A stretch of 64,000 nucleotides of DNA from Voacanga thouarsii. Lineage: Eukaryota; Streptophyta; Magnoliopsida; Gentianales; Apocynaceae. The notes beneath the pieces were generated by a model, which worked only from the letters and a program-made list of their open reading frames with translations, searched no databases and had not been told where the DNA came from. The stretch is from NCBI GenBank assembly GCA_026120185.1, contig JANUWF010002432.1, positions 1-64,000 of the forward strand, written 5' to 3'. Below, one piece after another: positions 44,939-56,359 of this stretch. Numbering within the stretch: the stretch's first letter is position 1; each line of letters starts with the position of its first letter. Both the position numbers and the translations under genes were made by a program.

Positions 44939-45364
44939 ATGGTTAGAATGCTTAGAACCGTGAGGAAGGGGCAGCAATGGCATCCTCCTATCCCTATCTA
45001 CCCAGAAGACCTTCCAGTACCTCAGCCTGCTCCTCTGCCAGTTATCCCTTTGGAAGTTAGCAGTGATGATGAGGTCCCGATCCATGAGCCACCCCCAATC
45101 TCAGTGATAGAATTGAATTCTGACAGTGAAGATGAGGATATAGCCGTAGAGCATGTTCCCCACCCTCCTAGTCCCATAGTGAATTTATCAGCAGATAGTG
45201 ATAACCCGGGGGAGATAGATTGTGAATCTCCACCTAGGCCTTCTTTTATTCCTCTACCCAGCCAAGTTGAGCCTGAGGAGAGTTCTAGGCGACTCGGGAA
45301 GGAGCCAATGGAGGGGTTTTCCAGTGGGGTTGGGGTAGACTTTTCTAAGAACTCTGGGGGATAG
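44939..45364 (+). CDS. Element B: extra acidic ORF upstream of gag with SUMO-interacting-motif-like repeats
   Basis: The open frame begins at 44882, but the second Met (44939) is preceded by a TGCTGTAG acceptor-like site and starts the compositionally distinctive part: a basic VRMLRTVRKGQQWH, then Pro-rich sequence. From that Met the product has 141 residues, rich in Pro, Ser, Asp and Glu. Three hydrophobic cores each followed by Ser/acidic residues stand out: VIPLEVSSDDE, VIELNSDSEDED and IVNLSADSD. These have the form of SUMO-interacting motifs. TAG at 45362 is probably a nonsense change, since an acidic LYEAYFEDSNED continues in frame. It lies between the primer-binding site and gag; no equivalent region survives in elements A, C or D. 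Confidence 0.6.
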   Translation: MVRMLRTVRKGQQWHPPIPIYPEDLPVPQPAPLPVIPLEVSSDDEVPIHEPPPISVIELNSDSEDEDIAVEHVPHPPSPIVNLSADSDNPGEIDCESPPRPSFIPLPSQVEPEESSRRLGKEPMEGFSSGVGVDFSKNSGG

Positions 45365-45657
45365 TTGTATGAGGCTTATTTTGAAGATTCTAATGAGGAC
45401 TAGAGGGCTGAGAGTTATTTTGATCAGGATGTTTATTCATTATTTTTTGTAAACTTTTATGTTAAGGGATTTTATTTCTATTTTATGTTTAAATTCTAAA
45501 TTTATGCAAAAAAAGATTTAAGAGAAACTCTATGAGCAATTCTTTAGACAAAAACTTGCATCTGATTTCCTTTTACTTATATCTGACTGTGAATGCATGC
45601 TCAACTAAAATATTTAATCATTGAATGCATAAACTTATCATTTGGGTATGGTTTAGA
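45365..45657 (+). other. Spacer between extra ORF and gag
   Basis: Contains the decayed in-frame tail of the upstream ORF to about 45500, then AT-rich sequence. Nothing else is recognised. Confidence 0.5.
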
Positions 45658-46769
45658 ATGGCACCCAAGCACCATGTAGCTTCATCAAGCAGGAGAATTC
45701 CAGAAGCAGATCATGTGGCACCGGGAGTTGAGACAACCCAAATGCAGTCACCCAACCGGGGTAATGGGAGTGATCCAGGTATGGGGATGGGGTCTGAAGT
45801 ACTGGTTGATGTGGCCATAGGGCAAGCATTCAATAAGATGGTAGAGATTCTGTAGACCCTGACTGAGCGAAGGAACCCCAAGAGAGAAGATGAGGCATTG
45901 GAGCGGTTCTTGAAGTTTCAGCCGCCCGTCTTCTTGGGCGAAGCTGAGTAAGATCAGAAAGCATAGCAGTGGATCGAGTAGATGGAAGTTATATTTGCAA
46001 TGCTCCAGTACACTTAGGAGCAGATGGTTAAATTTGCTGCATTCCATTTGAGGGGCCCAGCTCGGGCATGATGGCAGCGGGTTCAGGGCGACTGGGAGAT
46101 GGTTGATTAGGAATGGACGTGGTCCGACTTTGTTGAAGCCTTCAGAGTTGAGTACATCCCTCAATGGATAGTGGAAAAACGGGAGGATAAGTTTCAGAAT
46201 TTAAAGCAAGGAGGTATGATAGTGGCCTAGTACGCAGCACGGTTCACCTAGCTATCGAAGTACTGCAAGAGATTAGTGGACACTGAGTAGAATAGGATAA
46301 GACAGTTTGTTAAGGGATTGAGACAAGAATTGGGGAGGGCATTGACACCTTCCCCCCTCCCCCAACGACCCTATTAGGGGACGCAGACGTAGCTAGTTGG
46401 ACTGAAAATGAGGACTGCAATAGAATGGCGGCGAGACCATTCCAACTACCAAGGTAACCGCAAGGATACTTCCAAGGATAGTAATCTAACAAGCGTCCCA
46501 CCAACCAGCAGTGGCAGAATTGGGGAAAGCAAGCCCAGACTGCACTAGTTGGACCTGCTCAAAACCTTCCATTATGCCGGCAATGTGCGAAAAGAGGCCA
46601 CACCAAGAAGAACTGTTGGTCCAAGGGAGGTGAAAGGTCACTGCGCTGACCCGAACCACCTGTGGAACACCTGCCCTAAACTGCATCGAGTCGAGCAAGA
46701 AAATTCAGCCCAGAATCTGAGGCCCAATAGAACTAATGCCATGGGAGTATCTGGGATTGGACATTGAAG
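45658..46769 (+). pseudogene. Element B: gag
   Basis: ATG at 45658 begins MAPKHHVASSSRRIPEADHV. The capsid core (Retrotrans_gag type) is seen as FLKFQPPVFLGEAE, FAAFHLRGPARA, WSDFVEAFRVEYIPQWIVEKREDKFQNLKQGG. At least ten stops break it (for example 45853 TAG, then near 45948, 45964, 45979), nearly all TAG where Gln or Trp is expected. A frameshift before 46570 puts the zinc knuckle CRQCAKRGHTKKNC (46575-46616) in another frame. The product would assemble particles and bind RNA. Confidence 0.82.
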
Positions 46770-47915
46770 CCTCAAGTGAAAGCCAAGGTATTTGCTCTCA
46801 ACAGAAAGGAGGTTGGACCGATGCAGCAGAAGTGGAAGGATGGAGTGAAGCTACCTTTTACCTTATTTGTAAGTACACCTTTGGGAAAGTGGTGCAAGAA
46901 GATCGGTATATACGAAACTGTAAAATTAATATGGTGACAGAGAGCTTGTAGGGAGATTTAATAGTATTGGATATTGAGGATTATAATTTGATATTGGGAA
47001 TGGATTGGCTAGCAAAGCATGGGGTTAGGGTAGACTGTAAGAATAAATCAGTCCAGTTCATTAGACCGGGTTGTGATGTGTAGGAATTTGATGGCAAGAG
47101 AGTAAAGGAATTGAAGTGTTTGATAGTGGGGGCTAAGGCCCGGAAGTTGTTGAAGCAAGGATGTCAAGGGTACCTAGCTTATGTGATAAACAAGCTAAAG
47201 GACCAGTGCACTCTGGAGGACACCGAGGTAGTGAAGGACTTTCCTGATATGTTCCCAGTAGAACTTACTTCTCTACCTCCCAGCAGAGAAGTTGAATTCA
47301 CCATCGACCTAGTTTCGGGAGCGGAACCAGTAGCTCAAACCCCGTATCGGATGGACTGGCAGAGCTGAAAGAACTAAAGGAACAGTTAGAAGAGTTAGTG
47401 AAGAAAGGCTACATCAGACCTAGCACGTCGCCCTGGAGAGCACCCGTACTATTTGTGAAGACGAAGGACAAGACTCTGAGGCTGTGTATCGACTATCAGG
47501 GCTTGAACAATCTGACGATCAAGAACAAGTATCCCCTACCGTTGATTGACGAGTTGTTCGACCAGTTACAGGGATCCAGTTGCTACTCCAAATTGGACCT
47601 TAGGCAAGGGTACTATCAGGTGCGGATAAAAGTGGATCATATCCCCAAAACGGACTTCAACACCAGATATAGACATTATAAGTTTGTGGTAACGCCATTC
47701 GGGGTGACCAATGCTCCAGCAGTATTCATGGACTTGATGCATCGAGTGTTTTGACCCTATTTGGACAAGTTCATGGTGGTCTTCATCGACGACATCCTAA
47801 TTTACTCCAAGAGTCCGGAGGAGCATGCAGAGCAACTGAAGCTTGTATTGGAGAAGCTTCGAGAGCACAAGCTTTTCACCAAGTTTAGCAAGTGTGAGTT
47901 CTGGCTGGACAGTGT
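46770..47915 (+). pseudogene. Element B: protease remnant and reverse transcriptase, first part
   Basis: The protease keeps its C-terminal half (LFVSTPLGKVVQEDRYIRN, LILGMDWLAKHG), but compared with element D a segment of about 98 bp holding the LIDPGS active site is missing near 46840. RT follows: [52 protein letters not shown] and FIDD at 47782-47793. Breaks include TAG near 46949, TAG 47082, a frameshift near 47353 and TGA 47752 (CGA expected). The RT is cut at 47915 by the inverted solo LTR and resumes at 52164. Confidence 0.87.
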
Positions 47916-50240
47916 TGTAACACCCCACTACCTAGGCCCATCAGGGCCGGGGATGTCGCCCCGTCCAGAGAACAAGGGGTCTTTATAACTAGGTTACGTA
48001 GAAATAAAATAAAATAAAGACTTTAAAATTATACTTATTACAACCCAAAAGATAAGTACTGGAACAACTCCAAATAAATTGTTTGCAACAATCTCTCAAA
48101 ACATCACATAAAGTAAATAACACGAGTCTTCAAAGCATAGGCAACAATCTAGCTAATGACCTCCACAGCAGTATCTTCCTGAAAACATGGCATAAAAGGT
48201 GGTGAGATAAGAATCTCAGTAAGCCCGTGTGTGCTTTGAGTGTTTCAGGTAAAATAATTCATATATGCAAGTTGTAAAAGTTTCATAAGGAAAAGGTGCT
48301 GGCAAGCAATAATTAAGTGTTGAAAATAAAGAGTGGCGTTTCACTATTCAAACCATACATGTGCACCATAAATACAACCACTTAAACGGGTAGCCATGGG
48401 TTACCACACGTTGGGCCCCATGACTAAATAACAGTCAAAATGCCACACATTGTGCAAGCTGACAGAATGCAGGTGTACAGCCTACCGGGTGAAATACTCC
48501 TCTATCTCTACACCCAAACTTATCGGTTATCCACTTCGGAACACACAATCCACATGACTGAAACTTGCTAGCTCGGACCGGTATGACCTACCGGACTGGC
48601 ATCCTATCCAGGAAGGACTCACCCCTCAGAGGTGGCCACCTACTGAGAGACTTACCCTAACCCTTCAAAGACTAGTCCTGGTAGTCTACCCTTATTAAGT
48701 ACTCAACGTTGATTGTCCCACTTGGGAGAAAATTGATCATACTTTGCTTTGTTTGGAAAATAGCAATTAAGGGTTTCTAGAAGTCTTGTCAAAGTTGGGT
48801 TTTAGGAAAAGTTTAGCATTTTGTGAAAACTGCTTGTTTAACTTTCAAATGATTTGCTTGACTGAAATAAAAAGGAAAAGCAGTCCTTAAGTGCCTTTAC
48901 AAAATAAATGTCCATATACATCATATTTGGCTTGCCACAATAACTTTTGGTCTTCACAAAACTCCATGCTGGAGCTTACCTGATTCTTTGCTTGCTCAAA
49001 CTCAAAAGTCTTCCATGGCTGACCTAACCCCGCCTGGGGTAAACACAAAACATAAGGTTACATTCGAGCTATACCTGCCTTACATAAATAATTTCTTAGC
49101 TCAACTAGTTACAACCATGACTAGCCATGACTCTAATGTCTTAAGCTTTAAGGCTAGGTGATAAAGAATTTTATAAAATAAGTTTCAGTTGATAAGTTAA
49201 AACAACTTGGGGTTCTAAAATAATTGCTAATAAATTATAGACTCAATTAATAATTCTTGATTGTTATTATTTTTTTTAATAAATAAACTAAGGTTTGAAT
49301 ATTAAGCCCGAAATAATATTAATAAATGGTGATTTAAAAATAGCATTATTATAAATAAATAATAAATCACAAATAACCTTTAATTAATTTTTAAATAGAT
49401 AATTAATAATTAGTAATAAATAAAATTAATAATGAATGAATTATTTTAAATTCTAATTAATAAATAACAAATAGATTTTAATATAAATAATATTTTATTT
49501 ATTATAAAGGATTTATTGCTATATATATTATTTTTAATAAAAGATCTTATTTATTTGATAAAGAAAATATTAATATTTTAATTAATAAACCACTCCAAAT
49601 CTTCCTAGAGTTTCGAATTTTATAGAGAAAAATATAGTAGTAATTCTATTTAAGGTAATAAAATTTGTTAATAAAAATAACCTAGACTTAACAAGAAAAT
49701 ACTCTTTCACCATGATTTTCCTATTGCTAGAAAGGATTCATGAACACATTCTCCAACATCAAATAATAAACCAATCCATTCAAGAACACATGCTTGACTT
49801 ATCACATACCATCACAAGGCTAACTTCCTCCTAGGCATAATCATCAATCATGGCTTCAATGAAAAATAAGAACATAAAAACCTAATTACGTTTGGTGTCA
49901 TGGTCTCTAACATGCTTCAAACATCCATAACATTCATTAAGCACGAAGAACATATATTGATTCAAAAGAAAATTCATACGACTTAGTCCTATACAACAAT
50001 CATCATGCCTTAACTCCATCCCCTTAATCCACATGCATATAGTCAATCCCTTATCCATATTTCATTCTTCCTATCAACATCTAAGAGACATGAATGCTGA
50101 ATTAAAAGAATGATTAAAGGAAAATACTTGATTTGATGAACACTTCGATGAAGAATTAAGAAGGTCCACGCGATTGAGAGCCTTGAATGATCCAATGGAA
50201 AAAAAGCCATGGTTGATGGTTGATCAACCATTTTGGTTGG

Positions 50241-50261
50241 AAGAGAGAGAGAGAGAGAGAG
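50241..50261 (-). repeat. (GA)n microsatellite (CT on LTR strand)
   Basis: About 21 bp of GA repeats, the inverted equivalent of the LTR CT tract and the shortest of the five. Confidence 0.9.
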
Positions 50262-51855
50262 CATTAGAATGGTACAATCGAATGGAAGAGGATGAACAAG
50301 AAGGTTGTTCTTGACTTACCTTGTTGATGTTCTTGAGACCTTCAAAGAAAAGTTAATTTTGATTCGCTTGAAAATTCTTGTTTGTGAGGTTTTGTGTTAT
50401 AAATACCAGAAATGAAGTCTAGGGATTAAATAGAGGTGATCTGGAGTATTTGAAAGTGATTGGAGGTGTTTAGAGTAGGGTTAGGCTTGAAGAAGGTTAG
50501 TGTATGTTCTTGGTGTTCTAGGTGAAAATGGAGAGAGTTTGAGGGAATTGCTGCACGAAATCTAGTAGATGGCTGGCCGAATGGTCTAGAGTGAATGAGA
50601 GTTTCGGTTTTCAGCAAGAAGGAGAGAGAATGATCAGATTTTATTTGAAATTTAAATGGAATAAATGGTGGAGATGTTTAAGGTAAGAGATTACTTAATG
50701 GTGTTTGATCAATGAAGGTTTCTATGCTCCCCAATGGTGCCGGCTGAACAAGGTGGTCTTGTTGAAATGATTGAAGGTTAATGTTGCTCCAAGGCTGGCC
50801 GAAATTCAGTCTTAAATGGCAGAGGAAATTCTGGTTTATTTGCTTAATTCAAGAGTGATTTAATGGAGTAAAATGCTGGAATTATTTGAAGTTTCAAAAA
50901 GAGTTTGAATGGAGTGATCTTAGGAGTGTTTTGAAGTGTGGCTATGGAGTCCATATGCTCAAGGTAAGTGTGGGGTTAATGGTGTTCAGTTTATGGCTGA
51001 ACAAGGGTCAATTTTACAGAAGTTGAAGGGTGATTTTCGGCCTAGGCTTAAAGGGAGCAAAACTGGAAAAATTCTGGTTTCAATGTTCAAGAGTTTCGAA
51101 GGTTGATGAAGGATTTTTGTGCAGAATTTGTTGCACTTCTCCAACCTGATTTGTAGCTGTTTCTTGAGAGGGTTTGAAGGTCTTTCTAAGGTGGTTTTCC
51201 AGCCTTCTTCCTAGAGAAATATAGAAGAGTTTTGCTGGCTTGAAGATGAATCAAAACAGCTTCATTTACTTGGTTGAAAGCTGTGAAAATGTCCAGAATT
51301 TTTTTCCTAGTTTTGCACAGTTTGTGCAGTCCGAAAATTGCACAGATTTTCCAGCCTTCAAGCCACATGAAGTGACCATTTTTCTGGCAGAAAATGAGTG
51401 GGTTTATTGGCTGAATTTTTGAAGAAATGGTCTGCAAACATTTTGAAAAATTTCCAGGTTTTCCTTCACTAGAATATGAACAACATGAAGGTGAGTTTGA
51501 AGGTGCTATCATGGTGATTGATTTTCTCTTGGAAACCCTTCCTATTTCCCCTCCTATTTTCGGCCAACTCCCCATCCTCCAAAGCTGATTTTCGAAATTC
51601 AAGGTGGAGGAATTATCACAGAATTTTTTTGGAATTTAAGAGAAAAGTTTTAATGGATTTAAATTATAAAGATGTTATGACAAGCTAGAGGTAATAAAAA
51701 GGACAAGAATTCCTCTAGAATTCTTCTTAGGACATGAGGATAAGATTAGGACATTCTCTTCATGTCTCCCCTAAGACAACATTCCTATTTTTATGGAATG
51801 CAGGAAAACAAAAATTCAAACTTAATTAAGATAATCGTGATAAAACTTAAATGAT

Positions 51856-51910
51856 GAGATTTGAACTCATGACCTTAGAGATTAATTCCAAGATTCTAAT
51901 CACTTAATCA
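51856..51910 (-). other. tRNA-like A/B-box module
   Basis: On the minus strand the A-box equivalent TGATTAAGTGA begins at 51910 and the B box GTTCAAATCTC at 51866, again 44 nt apart and 254 bp from the LTR start. The A box is degraded at two consensus positions. Confidence 0.45.
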
Positions 51911-52163
51911 CACTAACTCTTGTTCTTATTTTCTCACCCACATATTCTTCTTATTTAATCCTCAAGCTAACTTCCTATTCTGACCTCAAGCAAAATTACC
52001 ATTTTACCCCTCCTACTCAATAAGCATAACTAAGCATTTTAACCTATAATCCACAATTCTAAAGCACATAAAATCATTCAAAAACATATATATTCATGCA
52101 ACATATTATGATATGCATTCCCGACCCCCTTACTCTAGGGTTGGCTTTAGGTGGGGTTTCACA

Positions 52164-52946
52164 AGTGTAGCATTTCTTGGCCACGTGGTGACCAAGGAGG
52201 GAATCAAGGTAGACCAATCAAAGGTTGAAGCAGTGTCAGACTGGAAGTAACCGAAGAACATCACCGAGATTCGAAGTTTCTTGGGATTGGCTAGTTACTA
52301 TAAGAGGTTCATCAAAGGATTTTCAACGCTCGCATTGCCTATGACCTGACTGCTGAGGAAAGATGTCCCATTTGTTTGGAGTGAAAAATGTCAGAAGAGT
52401 TTCCAAGAATTGAAGCGAAGATTGATGACAGCACTGGTATTGAGTTTGCCAGAGGGAGATAAACCTTACACGCTGTATACCGATGCCTCGAAAGAATGAT
52501 TGGGAGCAGTATTGATGTAAGACCGAAAAATGATCACTTATGCTTCTCAGAAGTTGAGACCTCATGAAGTCAACTACCCTACGCATGATCTGGAGCTGGC
52601 AGCAATTGTGTTCGCTCTAAAGAAATGGTTACACTACCTGTATGGAGCTGAGTATGAAGTGTTCACCGACCGCAAAAGCTTGAAGTACATTTTCACCCAG
52701 AAGGATTTGAATTTAAGACAGCAGCGGTGGATGGAATTCTTAAAAGAGTATCGCTGTCTAATCAACTATCATCCTGGGAAGGCCAAAGTTGCTACTAATG
52801 CCCTGAGCAGAAAAGTTAGTTTGGCCAGATTAAGAGTGTAAGAAATTCAAGTGGTTCAAGATGTGTTGGATAGAAGAGTGGAAGTGCAAGAGAAGAGAAT
52901 TGTTGTTAGCACCCTGAAATTGGTACCAGATCTATGACAGGGAATC
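52164..52946 (+). pseudogene. Element B: reverse transcriptase end and RNase H
   Basis: Resumes the RT after the duplicated AGTGT with AFLGHVVTKEGIKVD and [17 protein letters not shown], then RNase [42 protein letters not shown] and [17 protein letters not shown], where Asn replaces the last RNase H Asp. Stops include TAA at 52248, TGA at 52346, TGA at 52497, TAA near 52518, TAA near 52840 and TGA near 52935; several are Trp, Gln or Gly codons changed by one transition. Confidence 0.88.
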
Positions 52947-54395
52947 GTGGAAGCTCGGCAAAGTAACACAGAATTTCAGATTTGCAAGGACAAGGAACTT
53001 AGACGGCAAGGTAGTGAATTCCGGGAAGGCGAAGCGGGAGTTTTGTATTTCAGGGATCAATTATGTGTACCTGGAGAGCATCAATTGAAGGACAAAATTT
53101 TGGAAGAGGCGCATAAGAGCAAGTACGCCATTCATTTGGGGGAAGTTAAAATGTACCAGGATCTGAAGAGGGCCTATTGGTGGCCCGGAATGAAGCGGGA
53201 TATGATTAAATACGTCTCGACGTGTCTCACAAGTCAGAAGGTCAAAGCGGAGCACAAAAAGTCAGCCGAACTGTTGCAACCATTGCCAATACCTAAATGG
53301 AAGTGGGAGGAAGTGACCATGGATTTTGTCACCGGACTTCCTATGTCAAAGACCCAGAAGGACGCCATATGGGTAAAGGTAGACCGACTGACCAAATCGG
53401 CACATTTTATACCACTAAATGTAAGAGATTCCATCCAGATGTTGGCTCAGACCTATGTGCGAGAAATAGTCCATCTCCATGGAGTGCCTTCAAGTATTGT
53501 GTCTGACCGAGACTCGAGGTTTACGTCTTGTTTTTTGGGCAAGTTTCAAGAATCAATGGGGACGAGTCTGAAGTTTAGTACGACGGCGTATCTGCAGACC
53601 GATTGGCAGTTAGAAAGGGTTATATAGATATTAGAGGATATGCTGAGAGCCTGTGTTCTGGATTTCGGGGATAAGTGGATCGAGTGTGTGCCGTATGTAG
53701 AATTGTCGTATAATAATAGTTATCAAGCTTCAATTGGGATGGCTTCGTATGAGGCCCTGTATGGACGCAAGTGTCAGGTACCGCTATACTAAAGTTGGTT
53801 AGAAGATGGACACATAAGCAAATCCAAGGAAGAAGTCTGTGTTCAGGAGATGTTGGACAAAGTAAAGTTAATTAGGGAAAGGTTGAAAGCAGCTCAGAGC
53901 CGACAAAAGAGCTATGCAAAGAATAGGCAGAGAGAGTTAGAGTTTCAAGTAGGAGACAGTGTATTTCTAAGACTGATGCCAAATAGAGGAATCTTGAAGC
54001 ATCCGAAGGGTGGAAAACTGAATCTGAGGTATTTGGAACCGTTCCCGATAAAGGAAAGGATTGGGTCGGTAGTATATCGATTGGACTTGCCTGATAGATT
54101 GACGGGGATTCATGACGTGTTTCATGTGTCACAGCTGAAGAAGTACAATGCCGATCCTAGTCATGTTCTAAATAATGAGCCGTTAGTGTTGCAACCCGAT
54201 CTGAGCTATGTGGAGAAACCCGTACGAATATTGGATCGCAGTATCAAGAATCTCCAGAACAAGTGGATATTGATGGTCAAGGTCAGTGGGAGCATCATGG
54301 TACACGGGATGCCACATATGAATCAGAAGAGTGGGTAAAGAAGAAGTATCTCGATCTGAAATAGAGGTATGCCAGAATTTCGGGACAAAATTCTC
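52947..54395 (+). pseudogene. Element B: integrase and chromodomain
   Basis: A 226-codon open frame (52947-53627) carries the zinc finger, with CLTS instead of CLTC (last Cys lost), and the core TMDFVTGLP (Asp), VSDRDSRF (Asp) and WQLERVI (Glu). TAG at 53625, TAA near 53791 and a small insertion near 53827 follow. The second open frame (53850-54338) has GDSVFLRLMPNRGILKHPKGGKLNLRYLEPF, VFHVSQLKKYNADP and the chromodomain EKPVRILDRSIKNLQNKWILMVKV. A one-base loss at about 54282 relative to element C puts the rest of the chromodomain out of frame. Confidence 0.9.
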
Positions 54396-54410
54396 CTAAG
54401 GAGGGGAGGA
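54396..54410 (+). promoter_or_regulatory. Element B polypurine tract
   Basis: CTAAGGAGGGGAGGA directly before the 3' LTR start, the same motif as before the LTR at 39837. Confidence 0.82.
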
Positions 54411-54663
54411 TGTGAAACCCTAGCTAAAACCAACCCTAGAGTAAGGGGGTCAGGATGCATATCCTACTTTCTTACATGCATAAATATATTTTTGTATGAT
54501 TTTATATGCTTTGGATATGTGATTTGTAGTCTAGGTGGCTTAAATGTGTTTATTGAGTAAGAAGGGAAAAATGGTAATTTTACTTGAGGTGGAAATAGGG
54601 AGATTGCTTGAGGGTTAAATAGGAAAAATATTTGGGGGGGAAAAATAAGAGCAAGAGTTGTTG

Positions 54664-54718
54664 TGGTTTAGTGGTTAGAGCTTTGGAATAAATCCTTGAG
54701 GTCTTGAGTTCAAATTCC
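54664..54718 (+). other. tRNA-like A/B-box module
   Basis: TGGTTTAGTGG at 54664 and GTTCAAATTCC at 54708, 44 nt apart, 254 bp into the 3' LTR of element B. Confidence 0.5.
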
Positions 54719-56312
54719 ATCATTTGAGTTGTAGCATGATTAAATTTTATTTTTGTTAGGTAGGTTATATTTTTGCCCTTGCATGCCTTAGGGAAGAGTA
54801 GGAGTGTTGTCCTAGGGGAGACATGAAAGGAATGTCTTAATCCTACTCTTGTGCCATACAAAAATTTCTAAGGGATTCATATCCTTCTTGATTTCTAGCT
54901 TTCCTTAATTGTTAATCAATTAGGTTGTTCAATTTATCTAAGCCAATTTTATTTCCAGAAAATTGCAGCAAGGTTCTATGATACTAAGGTTTCAAAAATG
55001 CCTATGTGTGGTATCTTACTGACCGAAAATGGAGATGAGTTATGGAAGGTTCCCAAGAGAATTAATCTCCATGATTGAACCTTCAAACTCCAACATATGT
55101 GTGTTTATCTTCTTCATGTAGTAAACTGGAAAATTTTCCAGCTTCTTCATCAGTCCAATTATCAAAATTTTCAGCCATCCTTACCTCTCAAATACTACCG
55201 GAAAAATGACCAATTCACTCAGCTTGAAGACTGAAAACTTCAGCTAAAACCAGACTGTTGAAGCGCTGTACAAACCAGGAAAAAAATCCTGGGTAGTTCG
55301 CAGCATAACAGCCCGAAAAACCAAGCTGTTTCTTCCAGTTTTTCAACCAGCAATTCAACCTTGTCCTTTCACCTTAAAAAAGGCTGGAAACTAGCCTTAA
55401 AGAACCCTTTAATACCTCTTCAACCCTTTGCAAGTTGGCTGAAACATGGCAGAAAAATTTGCCTAGAAATTCCTGCAAGCCTTGCGAAAGGCAAACCAGA
55501 ATTTCCAGTTTTGTATCTTCTCCGCCCTTGTCCGAAACTCATCCCATTTTTCTGTACAAACTCATTTTGACTAGCCATGAACTGAACTTCATCATCCTCA
55601 TCATTGCTCTACACAAAAGGAGCTCCATGGCTGCTCCTAAAATCTCTCCATCAATACTACAATCAAGCCATTAATTGGAGTCCAAAATTCCAACAAAATA
55701 TTCTAGCAAACTTCCATGGATTAAGCCTCAACTATCCAAAGAATTCCTTCACCATTACACTCCATATTTCAACCACCCTAAAGCTCATTCAAACATTAAT
55801 CATCTCAGCAAAAATTCCAACCAAGTAGCCGGCCATTGAAGCTTCCAAAAGACCTCCATCAACAAAGATCTTCTTATCATATTTGCTACCATAAAATATT
55901 CCCTAAATTATTCTTTTTGAATTTCAAACAACAGCTTTCCTTTTCCTCCCAAATCCAAAAATCCAATTACCAAAATCCTCGAACCCATTCGGCCACTCCT
56001 TCCAAGCAGAATTTCGGCCAGCCTCCACCTATTCTCTCTATTCTATCCAAACCTCCAAGAACACCTACCACCATTCTCACGCCTAAGGCCACTCAAAACC
56101 TCTCCAACCATCTCTAAAAACTCCAGATTGCAACTCCTCAACCTCTTGAATCCACTTTTGTAATTTTAACATCAAACGCTGAAATCAAAGTTCCACTTTT
56201 GGATAAAAAATCAGAATTTTCTTGAGGGCTCAAGAACACTTTCAAGGTAAGCATGAGCAATTAACTCATTGTTCTTCCATCTTCGACCTTAATGAATATA
56301 TACTAATAAACC

Positions 56313-56357
<45 letters not shown>
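56313..56357 (+). repeat. CT microsatellite in LTR
   Basis: About 45 bp of CT repeats. The Ser-Leu ORF across it is an artefact. Confidence 0.92.

Positions 56358-56359
<2 letters not shown>

Larger units (their letters stand above)
47916..52163 (-). mobile_element. Solo family-1 LTR, inverted, inside element B reverse transcriptase
   Basis: 4,248 bp beginning TGTAACACCCC and ending GGGGTTTCACA in window orientation, the reverse complement of the family-1 ends. Perfect 5-bp target duplication AGTGT at 47911-47915 and 52164-52168. Landmarks in reverse are acceptor-like TTTTCAG/G at 48179-48185, donor-like CAG/GTAAGC at 48975-48983, a GA microsatellite at 50241-50261, donor-like AAG/GTAAGT near 50320 and the tRNA-like module at 51856-51910. 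It has no internal region. As it lies inside element B, it is younger than B's insertion. Confidence 0.95.
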
